DNA from: Coniella vitis
Lineage: Eukaryota; Ascomycota; Sordariomycetes; Diaporthales; Schizoparmaceae
Assembly: GCA_011317545.1 (NCBI GenBank)
Contig: WUJK01000003.1
Coordinates: 1,612,001 to 1,676,000, forward strand
DNA: 64,000 nucleotides
Direction of reading: 5' to 3'
Under the pieces are notes generated by a model that had not been told where the DNA came from, made no database searches, and saw only the letters and a program-made list of their open reading frames with translations. This document shows, in pieces, positions 24,229-35,956 of this stretch (position 1 is its first letter; every line of letters starts with the position of its first letter). Made by a program: the position numbers and the translations under genes.

Positions 24229-27200
24229 ATGTCGGGCCCCGCCACTTTCTCCTATGCCCAAGCCGCCAAGGGCAAAGCAGCTGCTCAGGCGAATACCCCG
24301 TCGTCCGCTGCACCGTCACAAACCGATCTACAGGCCAAAGATGATGCAAGCTCAGTCACCACTGGCCCAGATGGCGCCGCAAACACATTCTCCACAACAT
24401 CCGAGGTCTCTGAGTCTGCCAAGAGCTCACAGATAGATGTCGAGGTCACTGGGCCAAGAAAAGATCCAGAGACCACGGTCGATGGCAACGACTTGACCAC
24501 CACCGTCAAGGACGAGACCGCAAGCGCAACCCGCGCCGCTTCCGAGACGGCTGCCACGGCTGCTAATTCCGACAAGTTGTCGCGTCCATCGAATCGTTCC
24601 AGTGAGATCGCGGACTCTAAGAAGGGCCGCAAGGGCAGGAAGGGCAAGAGCTCGGATAAAGAAATTGAAGGCGAGCAGGCCGTCGCGGAACCAGAAAAGG
24701 AAGCTGTGCCTGTGAAGCTCTTTGAAGCCCCACCCCCGGCGGTCAATATTTGGCAGCAGCGCGCCGCTGCCGCCAAGGCCAAGCAACCATCTTCCTCGAC
24801 TCAGCCTGCGACAAGTGCTGAAACTACAAGCTCCTCTGGTGCGGATGCCGCAGCCAAGACAGAGGGCAACGCTGAGATGCAGCCGTCCGGTACTGCTGCC
24901 CGGGGCTCCGGCAAGTCTACTGAGGCCTCTCGTCCAAGCGTCGAAGCCGGCGCGAGGAAAAACCCCCGCGGCAGTCGTCTGGGTGACAAGTCCGAGGCAT
25001 CGGCTACATTCCCACCCTCTGCGGCCGAGAACGTGTCATTATGGCCTACGCCGGAAACTGCTGCAGCCGAAGATGGAAAGCGCAAGACTGGCTCGGATCT
25101 CGACAAGGAGAAGCAGGATGAAGGCAGCAAAGCTAGCCGCCCGAAGCGTGACTGGAAGAAGGTTGAAATTACACCTACAGTTGTCTTCAACACGCCATTG
25201 CCCCAGCAGCGAGCGATTAACAAGTCTCGCGGTGGTGCTCAAGCCGCCCGGAGCTCCGCCGGCCGTGGTCATGCTCCTAGTGCCAGCGTGTCTGGCGACA
25301 AGCCTCAGAGTGCCAGCGCTGATGCTGCGACGCCCAAGGAGGCAGGCGAAGCCCAGAGCCGCCCACGAGAGGAGACGCAACCACGCGCAACTTCCGTGCC
25401 GTCTGAGAAGGTCAAGAGATTTGCTACCGACCAGCAGAACCCGCGCAAACAATCTGTGCCCTTGCCTAATCGGGCAGCTGGTGAGTATACTGGGTCCAAG
25501 AACGAGTCGTCCAAGGGCGCCAAGAACAACAACGACACCAACACCTTTTTGCCAAGAGGCGAGGGTCAAGAGTCTTTCCGCAAAGAGGGAGGCTATCCAA
25601 GCCACAAGGAGTCGAAGCCTCGTCGTGGAGGAGGCCATGGACGCGGCGGACACAACGGACAACAGTCCTTTATCCCCAATGGGCACAACTCGCGCTCTAA
25701 TACATACAGCCCTCCCAACTTTACGCCTGGATTTTCATCCAACACGTACGGTGGATCCCGTGGCGGCCGTGGTCGCCCCGTGCCTATGGCTAATGGCAAT
25801 AGCTTGAAGGGGGCTTCGAACGGCGCCTCGAGAATTCACGCTCCTTCTCACTCGACTCTGCCCGACTACAACCAGTTTCAATCGTATGGCTTTGCGCCCT
25901 ACTCTCCTCAGCCGGGCTATGCACCCGATCCCTATCCAAATCTCGTTCACGAAGCTCTGAAGAAGCAGATTGAGTACTATTTCTCGGACCCCAACCTTGA
26001 AAAAGACAGCTTTCTCAAGGCACAGATGGACGCACAGGGATTTGTGCCCTTCGATGTTATCGCTACCTTCCCCAGGATACGCTCCATGTCCAGCCAGACC
26101 ATTGAATACGTTAGGCTAGCGTGTGCTGATTCCGAGGATGTCGACTTTGTCCTCGCTGACGGTCACAAGGAGCTTGTCCGCTGCCGCAAAAACTGGCAGA
26201 GATGGGTTCTTGAGGGCGATGCGAAGGGTCAGACAGACAAGCCTCGAAATGCCGGTCCTTCTAACTTTGTCTACCGGTCGTGGCACAGCGCTCACCTGAA
26301 CCCCGGTAACGGCAATTACTACCAGCAGCAACCAATGCCTTTTCCGGCCTACAACCCAATCTCTCCTCCACCTGCATTTAGCCCCGGGCAACCCTTCCCA
26401 GGAGACGTGTACCGTGGCTATTCCAAGGGCCACCAATTCTCGCAAGCCGCGAACGATGCTCCAACAAATGGACAACCCGCTGCTGACAACTCGTCACTCA
26501 ATGCTTCGGTGCCCGAGTTCTCTCCTATTACAGGATTGCCAGGAGTTCCCATGCCCGGCGCCTTCTCCACCCTGAACTGGGAGGAGCAGACGATACAGGC
26601 GGCCGAGACTTTCACAGACGAAGAAGTGGCACAGCTTCACATGGTTGCCCAAGGCAAGCAGTCCAATGGTGTCACTGATGGCTCCAGCGGCTCGGAGGAG
26701 CAATATGTTGCAAAGACCAACGGCGCCCCTGCTGGCTCAGAAACCCTAATGACGTGTGTAAAGCTAAAAGCCCCCCGTTGAGAACTAAGTTGCTGACATG
26801 TGCGGCAGACCTGAACTGGCACCGCGTGATGAAGGTGTTACCTCACCGACCTACTGGCGTCTCGATGGCACCCTAGCACATGTTTCCGACACTAACAATA
26901 AGGAGGCATATGTTGATGTGCATGCTCGAGCTATTGGTCAGCGCCAATCTGCCCAGCCCGGGCAGCTCCCCACTGACATGAAGCGTCTGTACAAGTTCTG
27001 GTCCCACCTCCTCACCACCAAATTCAACCCTGGCATTTACAGAGAGTTCCGCCAATACGCTCTTGAGGACGCGCTTGCCGAGGCTCCAAGCAAGGTTGGC
27101 CTGAGTAACCTGCTTCAGTTCTACAATGTCGTGCTTGCCGGAAGCCAGAGCGGAGGACTCTGGGCGTCGGAGCACCCAGTCTACAAAGTCTTGCAGTTGC

Positions 27201-27250
27201 ATCTTGACAGCGCCCAAGGAATTGCCAATGGTGGTGAACAACAGGTTTAG
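24229..27250 (+). CDS. La-related RNA-binding protein (LARP1 type)
   Basis: Cytoplasmic RNA-binding protein with a La motif; relatives (LARP1, yeast Sro9/Slf1) bind mRNA and tune translation. Two exons, 24229-26753 and 26809-27250, with a 55-nt intron (donor GTGTGT, acceptor GCGGCAG), give 988 residues. The start MSGPATFSYAQAAKGKAA is typical of fungal members. Residues about 30-560 are Ala/Ser/Lys-rich and low-complexity, with a conserved patch KRDWKKVEITPTVVFNTPLP near residue 320 and RGG clusters near 470 and 510. The La winged helix covers roughly residues 566-660: ALKKQIEYYFSDPNLEKDSF, then VPFDVIATFPRIRSM. After the intron, LYKFWSHLLTTKFNPGIYREF resembles the DM15-type helical repeat of LARP1. 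No RRM follows the La motif, which separates it from genuine La proteins. Confidence 0.88.
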
Positions 27251-29044
27251 ATCTGATGATCTTGGCTTGCCTGCCTGTCCTGAATCGAGGGCAAAAGCCT
27301 GTGGGCTTAAGTGTGTCCATTCGGATCTCGGACACGAATACCACGAGCCCAAGTCCTGACGTGCGAGACTGAGGGCGAGGATTACACATTAACTGACCTC
27401 TTATCAGTCGGCGAATTGTGTTGTTGTTGCGAACTCGCACTTTCCCTCTGCACTTACGCTCAACCCAACAGAGTCTCTCGGTAGACGGATGGGGTCGCAT
27501 AATGAAGCAAACATGGTGATTGTGGATGGCGACTTGTAGAAGTCGATGACTGGGAAGTTTGGGCTCATATGCCATTATCAGCATTCTTTCCAACAACCTT
27601 TTGTGGTTATGTTATTGCAGTAAAGGTTCTCGCTGTCGCCAAGTCAAGCATCTGGTCGAGCCCGACATGCGAACGTGCAGAAGCCATTTACGAGTGGACC
27701 ATCTAGGGCGATTTTTCCTCCATTGCGAGCGACATCTGCAAAGAAATATACGTACAAGGAACAGGTACCTTGATGTTGAGGGGTGGGCGACGCGGTGGGG
27801 TTGAGAATAGCGAGATCTTGGTCGAGTGATTACATCCATCACGTCTGATATGGACAACTCACTCGACGAGAACAATGAAGCGATGCAAATATTTTCAAAA
27901 AGCATCTTCCCTATTAGCGAACAACGACTCTGGTGGATTACAGGGCAGTCGTTGCTGTCAAACGCAGGGTATTGGAGTCATGTTGCGAAACTGTTTTGAT
28001 TCTTTAATTCTCTTTTTCTCTCCCCAGCAAATCGTGGTTTTTATTTTATTTTATTTGGACGTTAAACAAAAGTTCAGTCTGCTTTGAGACGTTCTTGTGG
28101 AGTTGAATTTCTCTATTCCGTTCGGGCAGCATTTCAAAAAGAGGATGTTATAGTTCAGCATACTTGAAGCAATCGCTTCCTTTTCATGTCAAAACCCCCT
28201 CCCCTTTTTTCTTTGTCTGTTTGACGACGGGAGACTCTGTTGCACGATGATTTGGAAGATTTGCCGATCCAGGAAGTTTCTACTTGACCAAAAACACGCA
28301 TGCATAAGAGATGAAGCAAGAAGGGCATCTTTGCGTGCGCGATGCTAGCCAGGAGGACGTGCTGGGTAGGACGATCTGATGTGGTCTCTGACTCTCTCCA
28401 CTCCCTGTTCAGTCTCGGCAGGCAATGAGTCCTGTTCTCATGATGTTGCCAGCATTTTCCGAATTCACTGGTGTATTTGTATCTTGTACTTGTGTGTGTG
28501 AGAGTGAGAGAGAAAAGAGCTTTTGAATTTCTGATTTTGTCTTTCCTTGATTTTTGTTTTTCTCATTCGCGTGTTCAGTCAAGGTCTGTGGGAAAAATTG
28601 GGCAAAGATGATCAAGATTGCAAGAAAGTATTAAAAAAAAAAAAAGAAGAAAAATAATACCTTTAAAACACAATTAGGATCTTGGTTCTCGTGTGGGTGT
28701 GTATATATATATATGATGTCCGGCCATGGTGTTCTTTCTTGCTGGGTGTGTTTTTGGCGGTGGTTCAGTGCAGAACTGATAACCAGGCATGGCATTTGGG
28801 TACGCATGTGCATAGTAGGTGAGTAGGGTGATATAAGGTGTGGTCGGTGCTCATGGACTACACAGTCAGTACCTGAGTCTTTTTGGGGGGGGTCGAGTCC
28901 AGTTCAGCAGACCTGAAGGGGGGGGGGGTCCAAATGATTGTTTGAGAGGGCTACACAATCGGCATTACAATCGGCATTTTTAGCTTACTAGCTAGGTACG
29001 TAGTATATAGTATACACAACCAGACAACGTAACTTAAAGTTATG

Positions 29045-29054
29045 TACCTAGGTA
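29045..29054. repeat. Palindrome TACCTAGGTA
   Basis: Ten-base core of the GTACCTAGGTAC family, embedded among TACATAGTA-type sites. Confidence 0.6.
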
Positions 29055-29430
29055 GGGATTTGAGATGCAATAAGGACTTATCGGATTCCCACTGCCCCAG
29101 CCACTCAATCAACGCTGAGGAAACCAAAGAACAACCCTTGGTTACGTCACTGCGGGGCTTGCAGCAGTTTTTAGAAAACAAATCAACGTTTGTGAGTTGA
29201 CGGTACACATTCTCGAGTTCGCGCGTTACTATACTGCGATTTGGCAAATATTTTTTTGTGAGACAAGTTTTTGATCACTTGGGAGCCTGTGTCTTAATAC
29301 TACGACTAATAATAATAATAAAAATTTAAAAAGAAAAGAAAGCGAAACCGACATATATACCAAAAGATGCTGCGCCTCCAGGGTGGCGGGTGGTGTTGGG
29401 CCCCTCCCTTCTGTGGCTGCAGGCAGAACG

Positions 29431-29460
29431 TACTACATAGTACTTCTATGTACATAGTAC
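29431..29460. repeat. Cluster of CATAGTA/CTATGTAC half-sites
   Basis: Three overlapping half-sites in 30 bp, including the perfect 12-bp palindrome CTATGTACATAG at 29446-29457. Confidence 0.8.
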
Positions 29461-30605
29461 GGTGTTTTGGCCCTCAAGAATTGCCCTGCCCGCCACAAGG
29501 GGTTTTGTGTCGTTTGTTGTAACATGACGGAAATGCGCTTACTACCGTCGCCTCCCCGAGGCCAGGCCTATACGTGTGTGTAAGGGTGGATTGTGGCCTT
29601 GAAGCATAGCATCTGACTTAAGTACTATGTACGATAAGTACATCAAGTAGGCACTGTATATAGTAAGGCGGCTGTGGCTTACGGACTTGTGCTGTTCTTG
29701 CCATGTACTATGTAATCAATTGGAAAGGCAGGTGTTGGCAGCCGAGGAGCAGGCATGGGAGGCCCCAGGCCTAAATCAGTCAGTCATTCAGTCCGTCAGT
29801 CCGTCAAGTCCCTGCGAAACAAGCCTTGGTCCCAAGCGTCCAGGCCGCTGTCATCAGCCCTACTACGCACTGGCTCCTGTCCATTGTCCTTGTGACATTA
29901 TCAAACAGATGATTCATGAACTGCATATACATAGTAGACAGCCTTCCTGGCCAGCGGCTCTGTGAGAAAGGTGCAGACCCGCCTCCTGCCGCAGCAAAAA
30001 CCGTGACTCCCAAAATGGTAGAGGTACATGCTTCAATCGGCGTGATTTTGTCCACGAGAGGTCCAGAGGGGAAGAACAGGGCCTTGGCTGCATTGGCGCG
30101 CCATCAGCCCCTTCTTACGCGGCTCACGCAGCTGCCACGGCCAAGGGGCGAAGCGGCGGCCACCTTGCAGGCCGCCCTCACTGGCCGAAAGCCCAACACA
30201 AGCCCTGACGGGTAACCTGCTTCTTGCCCTCTCTTCTATTTTAGCTGAGTGACGCCCTGGTCTCGCCCTGGCGTACTGATGCCCAGCCAGCCAGCCTAGC
30301 CAGCCCCCGCCGCCCAGTTCCACTTCTTTAGTCCCGAGCCTTCTCTCCCCTCATCTCTTTCGTGGGCCTGGCTGATCCCACAACCTGCTGCCTCTACCAT
30401 TTCTTCCTTCCCAACAACCGCCAACGCATCTGGGATATCCATTTCTTTTCTATATACTGACTTGCGATATCTCCCCAAAATAAAGCAACAAAGATTCCAC
30501 CAAAACGCCAAATTTCTCTGATAGACTTTTTTGGTGAGTCGACATAATACGCTTCGGCGTTAAGCTCAGAGCCTGACGTCACTTAGGGAAACTACCTCGA
30601 GGGCT

Positions 30606-32777
30606 ATGTCTAACTTCGACTACGACCCGCCCCGACGGGAGCGCGGCGGCGGTGCCAGGCAAACCTACTACCGCGAGGAGTATGTCGAACCCCAGGATCC
30701 CTATCTCAGGGTCCAGCACTCGCGCGACCTCGTGCCAAGGGGCCGCGAGGAAAGCGTCGAGGACATCCCCAGAGACTTTCCGCCCCCAGGCTACCAGCGC
30801 GACATCCGGAGAGCGCGCTCGGCCGGAGCCTACGATGACTACGACGATGAACGCTCCGTCTACACCCGCAGGAGCCGCGATGATCGCGACTATTATGAGG
30901 AGGACCACTATGCGCGCCGCCCGCGGCCCAGGAAGACAGAAAGTGTCTACATTGAGGAAGAGGAGAAGAAGCGCAGGCGCATGCTGAGCCAGCAAGAAAA
31001 GATCCTCGCTGCTGTCGCTGGTGCCGCCGTGGCTCTTGGTGGCAAGGAACTTTTTGACCGCCGCGAGGCCCATGAAGAAGGCGGCGAGGTCCACCGCAAC
31101 ATTTTGTCTTCGGCAGCCCTCGGTGCTGCTGGTGCATTCGCCGCCTACAAAGGTGCCGAAGTCTACAACAAGCGCGCCGACAAGATGGAAAGAAAATCAA
31201 CCCATATTGTCCACAAGGGCCGCGATGGCAGAGTCACTGAGTACTACTCTGACGACGAAGACGAAAAGCAGAAGAAGGGCCACAAGAATTTCCTCGAAAG
31301 CGCACTTGCGGCTGCTGGCCTGGGTGGAGCAATCAAAACTCTTACCGGAGGCAAGGACAAGGAGAGGCACGGGGACCGGGATCTTGAATCAGGCCATGAT
31401 CGCGGTCGCGGATCCGACACCCGGAGCCTGCATAGTCGCTCGCAATCACCTGGTACTACCAAGGCTGGTAGTGGTGGTGGAAGCAAGATCCAAAAGGCCG
31501 CCATGGCCTCACTCATCGCCGGTGCTACTGAGGCTTTCCGCATTTCTAGGGAGCCTGGAAGCTGGAGGGGTGAAAAGGCTAAACGGATCCTCACCGTGGC
31601 CGCCGGTGCTGCCACCATCGATGCAGCTCAAAAGCCTGGAAAGGATGGCAGCAAGCTGGGTTTGGCCGAGTCTGTCATTGGTGGCCTCATTGGTAACCGC
31701 ATGCTCAACGGCTCCAAGAAGGAAATTGTTGAGGATAAGGATGGCCGTAGTCGCTCTCGGTCTCGTGCGAGGTCTGAAGGTGGCAAGAGCGGCATGGGAC
31801 TTGCTGCATTGGCCACTGCTGGCCTGGGAGCCATTGGTGCCAAAAAGGCTGTTGACAATATTCGCGAAGAGCGCTCGCGCTCGCGCCGCCGCAGCCTTTC
31901 ACGAGATTCGTACTACAGCAGAGACGAGTCGCCACCTCGACGCCAGCGCAGCCGTAGCCGCAGCGTCGTGGACTCGGCGCGTCGTGGGCTTGCCAAGATT
32001 GGTTTCGGAAAGAAGGACGATGAGAGTGAAGTTGGATCGCGCCGAGGAGGGCGCTATAGCGATGACGAGTACTCACGGGATGCTCCCCGAGACGCGCGGT
32101 ACCGAGACGATTATGATGATGACCGCTCGTATCGGGCTCGCTCACGATCTCGCGGGGCGGGCTCGCGGAGTCGGGCTTCATCTCGGGGCTCCGTATCGAG
32201 CTCGGACTTGGGTGACTCGGAAGAAGATGAAAAGAGGGCCAAGAAGATGCGAGGTAAGCAACTCATCACCACTGGCCTTGCGGCCGTGGCCACCATTCAC
32301 GCGGCACACAACGTGTATCAGAGCATGGAGAAGAGGAACGCAAGGCACAAGGCCGTCAAAGAAGGCAAACTCAGTCCGGCCGAAGCAAAGAAGCTCAAAT
32401 CCAAGGCACTGCTGCAGGACGCCGCATCGGTGGGAATTGCGGCTATGGGTATCAAAGGCGCCATTTCTGAGATGAAGGAGGCGCGCGAGATATCGCACGA
32501 GTGTGCCGAGTGGAAAGAAAAGAAGCAGGAACGCCACCTCAAGCGTCTGAAGCGCCTTGAGCAGAACAACAACAGCAACAGCAGGTCACGACATGGCAGC
32601 GATTCGGGATACTCTGACGACTCTGACGACGAACGGGGAAGCTTTTACAGAGGCTCGCGAGCCAACAGCCGTGGTCCTCTGCGTGGCAGTAGATATGACG
32701 ATGGGCCGCGTTACCACGATGCGAACCCATACGCCTCCCTACCTGCCCCTCCTGTCGGATACGCTGACAGGAGGTGA
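30606..32777 (+). CDS. RS-rich glycine-zipper protein (DUF3824 type)
   Basis: Single frame, 723 residues, start at the first ATG. Function unknown; it resembles the fungal DUF3824 group. The N-terminal 120 residues are Arg/Asp/Tyr-rich. At least five hydrophobic Ala/Gly segments with GxxxG or AxxxG spacing follow (for example ILAAVAGAAVALGGKELF, ILSSAALGAAGAFAAYKG, LAALATAGLGAIGAKKAV, QLITTGLAAVATIHAAHNVY), separated by highly charged linkers. Arg/Ser dipeptide blocks are frequent between residues 380 and 540. A basic coiled-coil-like stretch near 640 precedes a Ser/Asp/Gly tail. The segments are short and Ala-rich, so I infer amphipathic or oligomerising helices more than classical membrane spans. 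Codon use matches neighbouring real genes and no introns are needed. Confidence 0.8.
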   Translation: MSNFDYDPPRRERGGGARQTYYREEYVEPQDPYLRVQHSRDLVPRGREESVEDIPRDFPPPGYQRDIRRARSAGAYDDYDDERSVYTRRSRDDRDYYEEDHYARRPRPRKTESVYIEEEEKKRRRMLSQQEKILAAVAGAAVALGGKELFDRREAHEEGGEVHRNILSSAALGAAGAFAAYKGAEVYNKRADKMERKSTHIVHKGRDGRVTEYYSDDEDEKQKKGHKNFLESALAAAGLGGAIKTLTGGKDKERHGDRDLESGHDRGRGSDTRSLHSRSQSPGTTKAGSGGGSKIQKAAMASLIAGATEAFRISREPGSWRGEKAKRILTVAAGAATIDAAQKPGKDGSKLGLAESVIGGLIGNRMLNGSKKEIVEDKDGRSRSRSRARSEGGKSGMGLAALATAGLGAIGAKKAVDNIREERSRSRRRSLSRDSYYSRDESPPRRQRSRSRSVVDSARRGLAKIGFGKKDDESEVGSRRGGRYSDDEYSRDAPRDARYRDDYDDDRSYRARSRSRGAGSRSRASSRGSVSSSDLGDSEEDEKRAKKMRGKQLITTGLAAVATIHAAHNVYQSMEKRNARHKAVKEGKLSPAEAKKLKSKALLQDAASVGIAAMGIKGAISEMKEAREISHECAEWKEKKQERHLKRLKRLEQNNNSNSRSRHGSDSGYSDDSDDERGSFYRGSRANSRGPLRGSRYDDGPRYHDANPYASLPAPPVGYADRR

Positions 32778-34513
32778 AGGGACTCGGTGCCTTTCTTCTC
32801 GGCTAAGCGCAACACTAAACCCCATAACGACCCGTCATGATTATGATGACGATAAAATGAATTACTGGACACCAGTCCAAGCAACGAGGATGTTTTCAAG
32901 AAAAACCTTTGAAATTCAAGGATGAATAGCTCCTGCGTGGGACTGGGACAGATTTTGAGCTGCTTTTCTGGATCGCCTTGTTTATGACTCTCACGACTGA
33001 CTTCTCCTCTGATACCGCCGCCGTTGCTGAATGGTGGTTATGTCCTAACGCTATTTCCTCCGCTTTACACTCTTTGCCCACGGCACAGCTTCACCCAGTA
33101 TCATTACACAAGAAGAGAACACGAAGCACGCAAGAATTTTCCTTACAGTCAGCTTTTCCAAGGCAACAAGATAGATTCAGACATTTTTATTTTTTTGTTG
33201 TCGCAAAAAAAAGAAGAGTCTTGTTTTATTTGTTCACTCTGTCATGCCAAAGCAAGAGTCTTGGACACGAAGAATTTCACAGCTGTTTCCATGTTATGTT
33301 TGTTTTCCTTACCAAGCAAATAATACGTATACTGATGATGCCTGTTTTTTATGTGACAGATCGGCGGTCTCGACACTAAGCCAAAGTTCGGCTCAATCCG
33401 AGCACGCGGAATGCTTTTTGACAAATCGTGTCTTGAAAGTGTTTTGAAACCTCACCCGAATGGGCTCAAAAGCCCACTTCAAGCCCTGGTGTAACGACGC
33501 AACAAATCGCGGTGTGCAGGGGCATGAAGTGGGAGGACAACGATCGTGGGTGTGGGTCGGGGATCGACGGACTGCAAGCCACTACAGGCCACTCTGCATG
33601 GACGCGGGAGCCAGGTTCTGGACCCCTTGGGGGGTTTGTTTTTTTTTGGTGGGGGGGGGGGGAATCGCGGTTCGAAGGATTCGGTTTCTTTGAACCCGTT
33701 TCGTGATGTTCTGGGGTCCGGAAAATGGGGGTGATGACACGGGGTTGGCTGGTGCAATATGTGTGTCACGTTACCACTCTTTTCTTCTGGTGCTCCCGTC
33801 GTCGGTTGGCTCGATTGGTGCTTTGCATCCCGTACTGCACAGGAGTTGGCACGGGGATCGAGTAGATGATGATGACGATGATGCATGAGAAAATGAGGTA
33901 TGACTTACTTACGAACGGGTCAGGTGGTTGGAATGGTGGTTTAGATGAGTGTGATTTTCTCACGAGGAATGACATGGGTGGTGTTTGTTTGGACTTGAGG
34001 ATTTTTCGTCTGGGTTTCTTTTGTCTTTTTTGTCTTCATAAGAATTTCACGACGTTACGACTTCATAGCTATTGACAAACAAACGAGCAAATAAGCAAGC
34101 TCATTGTGTATGCATAACATACAGAGATGGCGAATCTAGATTCATGTGGGTGGGGGTGCAATTGACATGAGATCATTGATCACGAGAACAAGAGTCCGAG
34201 AAAGATCTGGCTGGGTGTTTATCGGCAACAGGTTCAGTCAAATGGGGGATGGACGCGTCGTCATGGTGCAGCGAGGGATAGTGCGGATGCTATGGCGGAT
34301 GCATTATATTCCCGTTTTGTTTCCTAATCAGTTGGTCGGGTTGGTTTGGTTTTTGATATTCTGTTTTAATATATCGTACTATGTATAGATAAAAGATGGG
34401 CTCATTGTGTACATAGTAGAGCGTATATGGTAGATTTACTATATTCACCGCTTTTTTTTTTTCTTTTTTTTTTTTTTAATAAAACGAGGGGAGTGAGTGT
34501 CTGTCTACCTATC

Positions 34514-34543
34514 CATAGTACTTATTGTATAGTAAGTACTATG
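34514..34543. repeat. Hairpin with 11-bp arms
   Basis: Arms CATAGTACTTA (34514-34524) and TAAGTACTATG (34533-34543) are perfectly complementary around an 8-nt loop. A longer-armed member of the dispersed CATAGTA family. Confidence 0.85.
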
Positions 34544-35112
34544 AGTAGTTGTCGAGCTTGCGATTTACTTTTGGACTTGGCTGTTGTGGGTTTGAGCAAA
34601 AGGGACGTGTTCATAATATGCCTAGTCCTATTTTTGTACGGGCGAAAACATATAAAAAAAAAACAGAAACAGTATTGAGTTAAGTGACGGTAAACTCGCT
34701 TTATTCATTAGGCCAGGTATTTGATTGGATGTATTCACTTTACACTATATTTTCAGATTTAGAAGTTATATTGGAATCGGCGGGTATGTCTGTCTATAGG
34801 TAGTTGGGAGAAAAAAAAAAAGAAAGTGCGTAACATTGGCTCAACTCTCTAACAGGTGACATGACATGTTGGCATGAGTAGAAGTACAGTACAGTACTTT
34901 ACCATATAGTATACATAGTAGTATAGTAGCATACGATAAGGAACCAAGGACAAAGGTGAGAGATAGTATCAAAAATATAAGAATACATATTATACTATGA
35001 GAAATAGTAAGGAAAAATCTTTGATTCAATATTTCCTGGGGGGGGGAGAGGGCTGGTTGTGGCGGTTGGTGGTGGCTGGCATGCAGCGTGATGTCACTAT
35101 GCAGGTTGTACC

Positions 35113-35128
35113 TGCACTACGTAGTGCA
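35113..35128. repeat. Perfect palindrome TGCACTACGTAGTGCA
   Basis: Sixteen-base perfect palindrome with a different half-site (ACTACGTAGT) from the main family; followed at 35137 by a normal ATACTATGTAGT half-site. Confidence 0.85.
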
Positions 35129-35956
35129 TAGTCAGATACTATGTAGTGAAGTACATCTGTAGGTTTGGCAAGTGAAATGCATGCTGGACAAGTTTTTTTT
35201 AGTTATTTTTTCCCTAAAAAAAGCATCATTATCTTCAAAGTGAACCGGAGTTCTGTAGGTGGCAAAAAAACGGTGGATGCTTCCAAAAGGCAAGGGAAAA
35301 GCAACATGATGAGGAGATATCGAAAATGGGACATCGTCATTTACGTAGTTAATCTCTTTTCAGAACAGATTCAAAATAGTCCCTTTATTTATGCATACCT
35401 CGAAGACCTGTATTCTCTTAACTGCTGCTGATTCAAAAAGGTTTTTAATGGTTCAAGTTCGTGATTGACAATGATATGATCGGCGGTATCACCCATGAAA
35501 ACTTCAAGTCATAATGGAGAGAACCTTGGTCTTATTTCCCTATTGCCCACCATCGGGGCCATTGGGAAACATGGAGGGTTTTCAAAGCACGATATGTTAC
35601 CTCCTACTAGAGAATAAATTCATATCCAAATTCCACCTTGGCCTTCCTTGCTCGTGTACATTGTTGTGGTCACATGTTAATTCCGACACCAAGAAGCATG
35701 ATGGTTCATGGCATCAGATATCAGCCACCAGGAAATATTGAGCCCATCAACGGCAATCCAGTTTCAATTCATGCGCGCTATGCAATTCATCGTCAGAAAA
35801 CAACCACCAAGTGTTGTCTGTCTCCTCTATCAATATTTAATCGCCTTCATGGGGACGACATCTTTTGGATCTATCCCGTCGGAACGGCACCGCCTCAATC
35901 CTTCAGCATGTCCTGATGCCTCCATCCATTTGCTAAATCGCCGGACATCATGTCCA

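Larger units (their letters stand above)
27251..30605. other. Spacer between LARP and DUF3824 gene
   Basis: 3.35 kb without a recognisable gene. Contains T-rich tracts near 28020-28060, an A13 run near 28632, a G11 run near 28918, a short (TA)n near 28702, clustered TACATAGTA/TACTATG sites between 28985 and 29930, and a TACCTAGGTA palindrome at 29045-29054. The last 400 bp is the likely promoter and leader of the next gene. Confidence 0.5.
32778..35956. other. Spacer with repeats, no gene seen
   Basis: 3.2 kb between the DUF3824 gene and the 3' end of COG4. Contains a G run near 33649-33661, long T runs near 34450-34475, an 11-bp-arm hairpin at 34514-34543, several TACAGTAC/ATAGTATAC sites near 34900, a G10 run near 35038, and the palindrome at 35113-35128. 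Frames under 140 codons only, none recognisable. Confidence 0.5.

Noticed and set aside
24722..25807. Plus-strand frame of 361 codons overlapping the LARP gene
   Set aside because: Alternate-frame shadow, basic and Pro/Arg-rich without domain structure.
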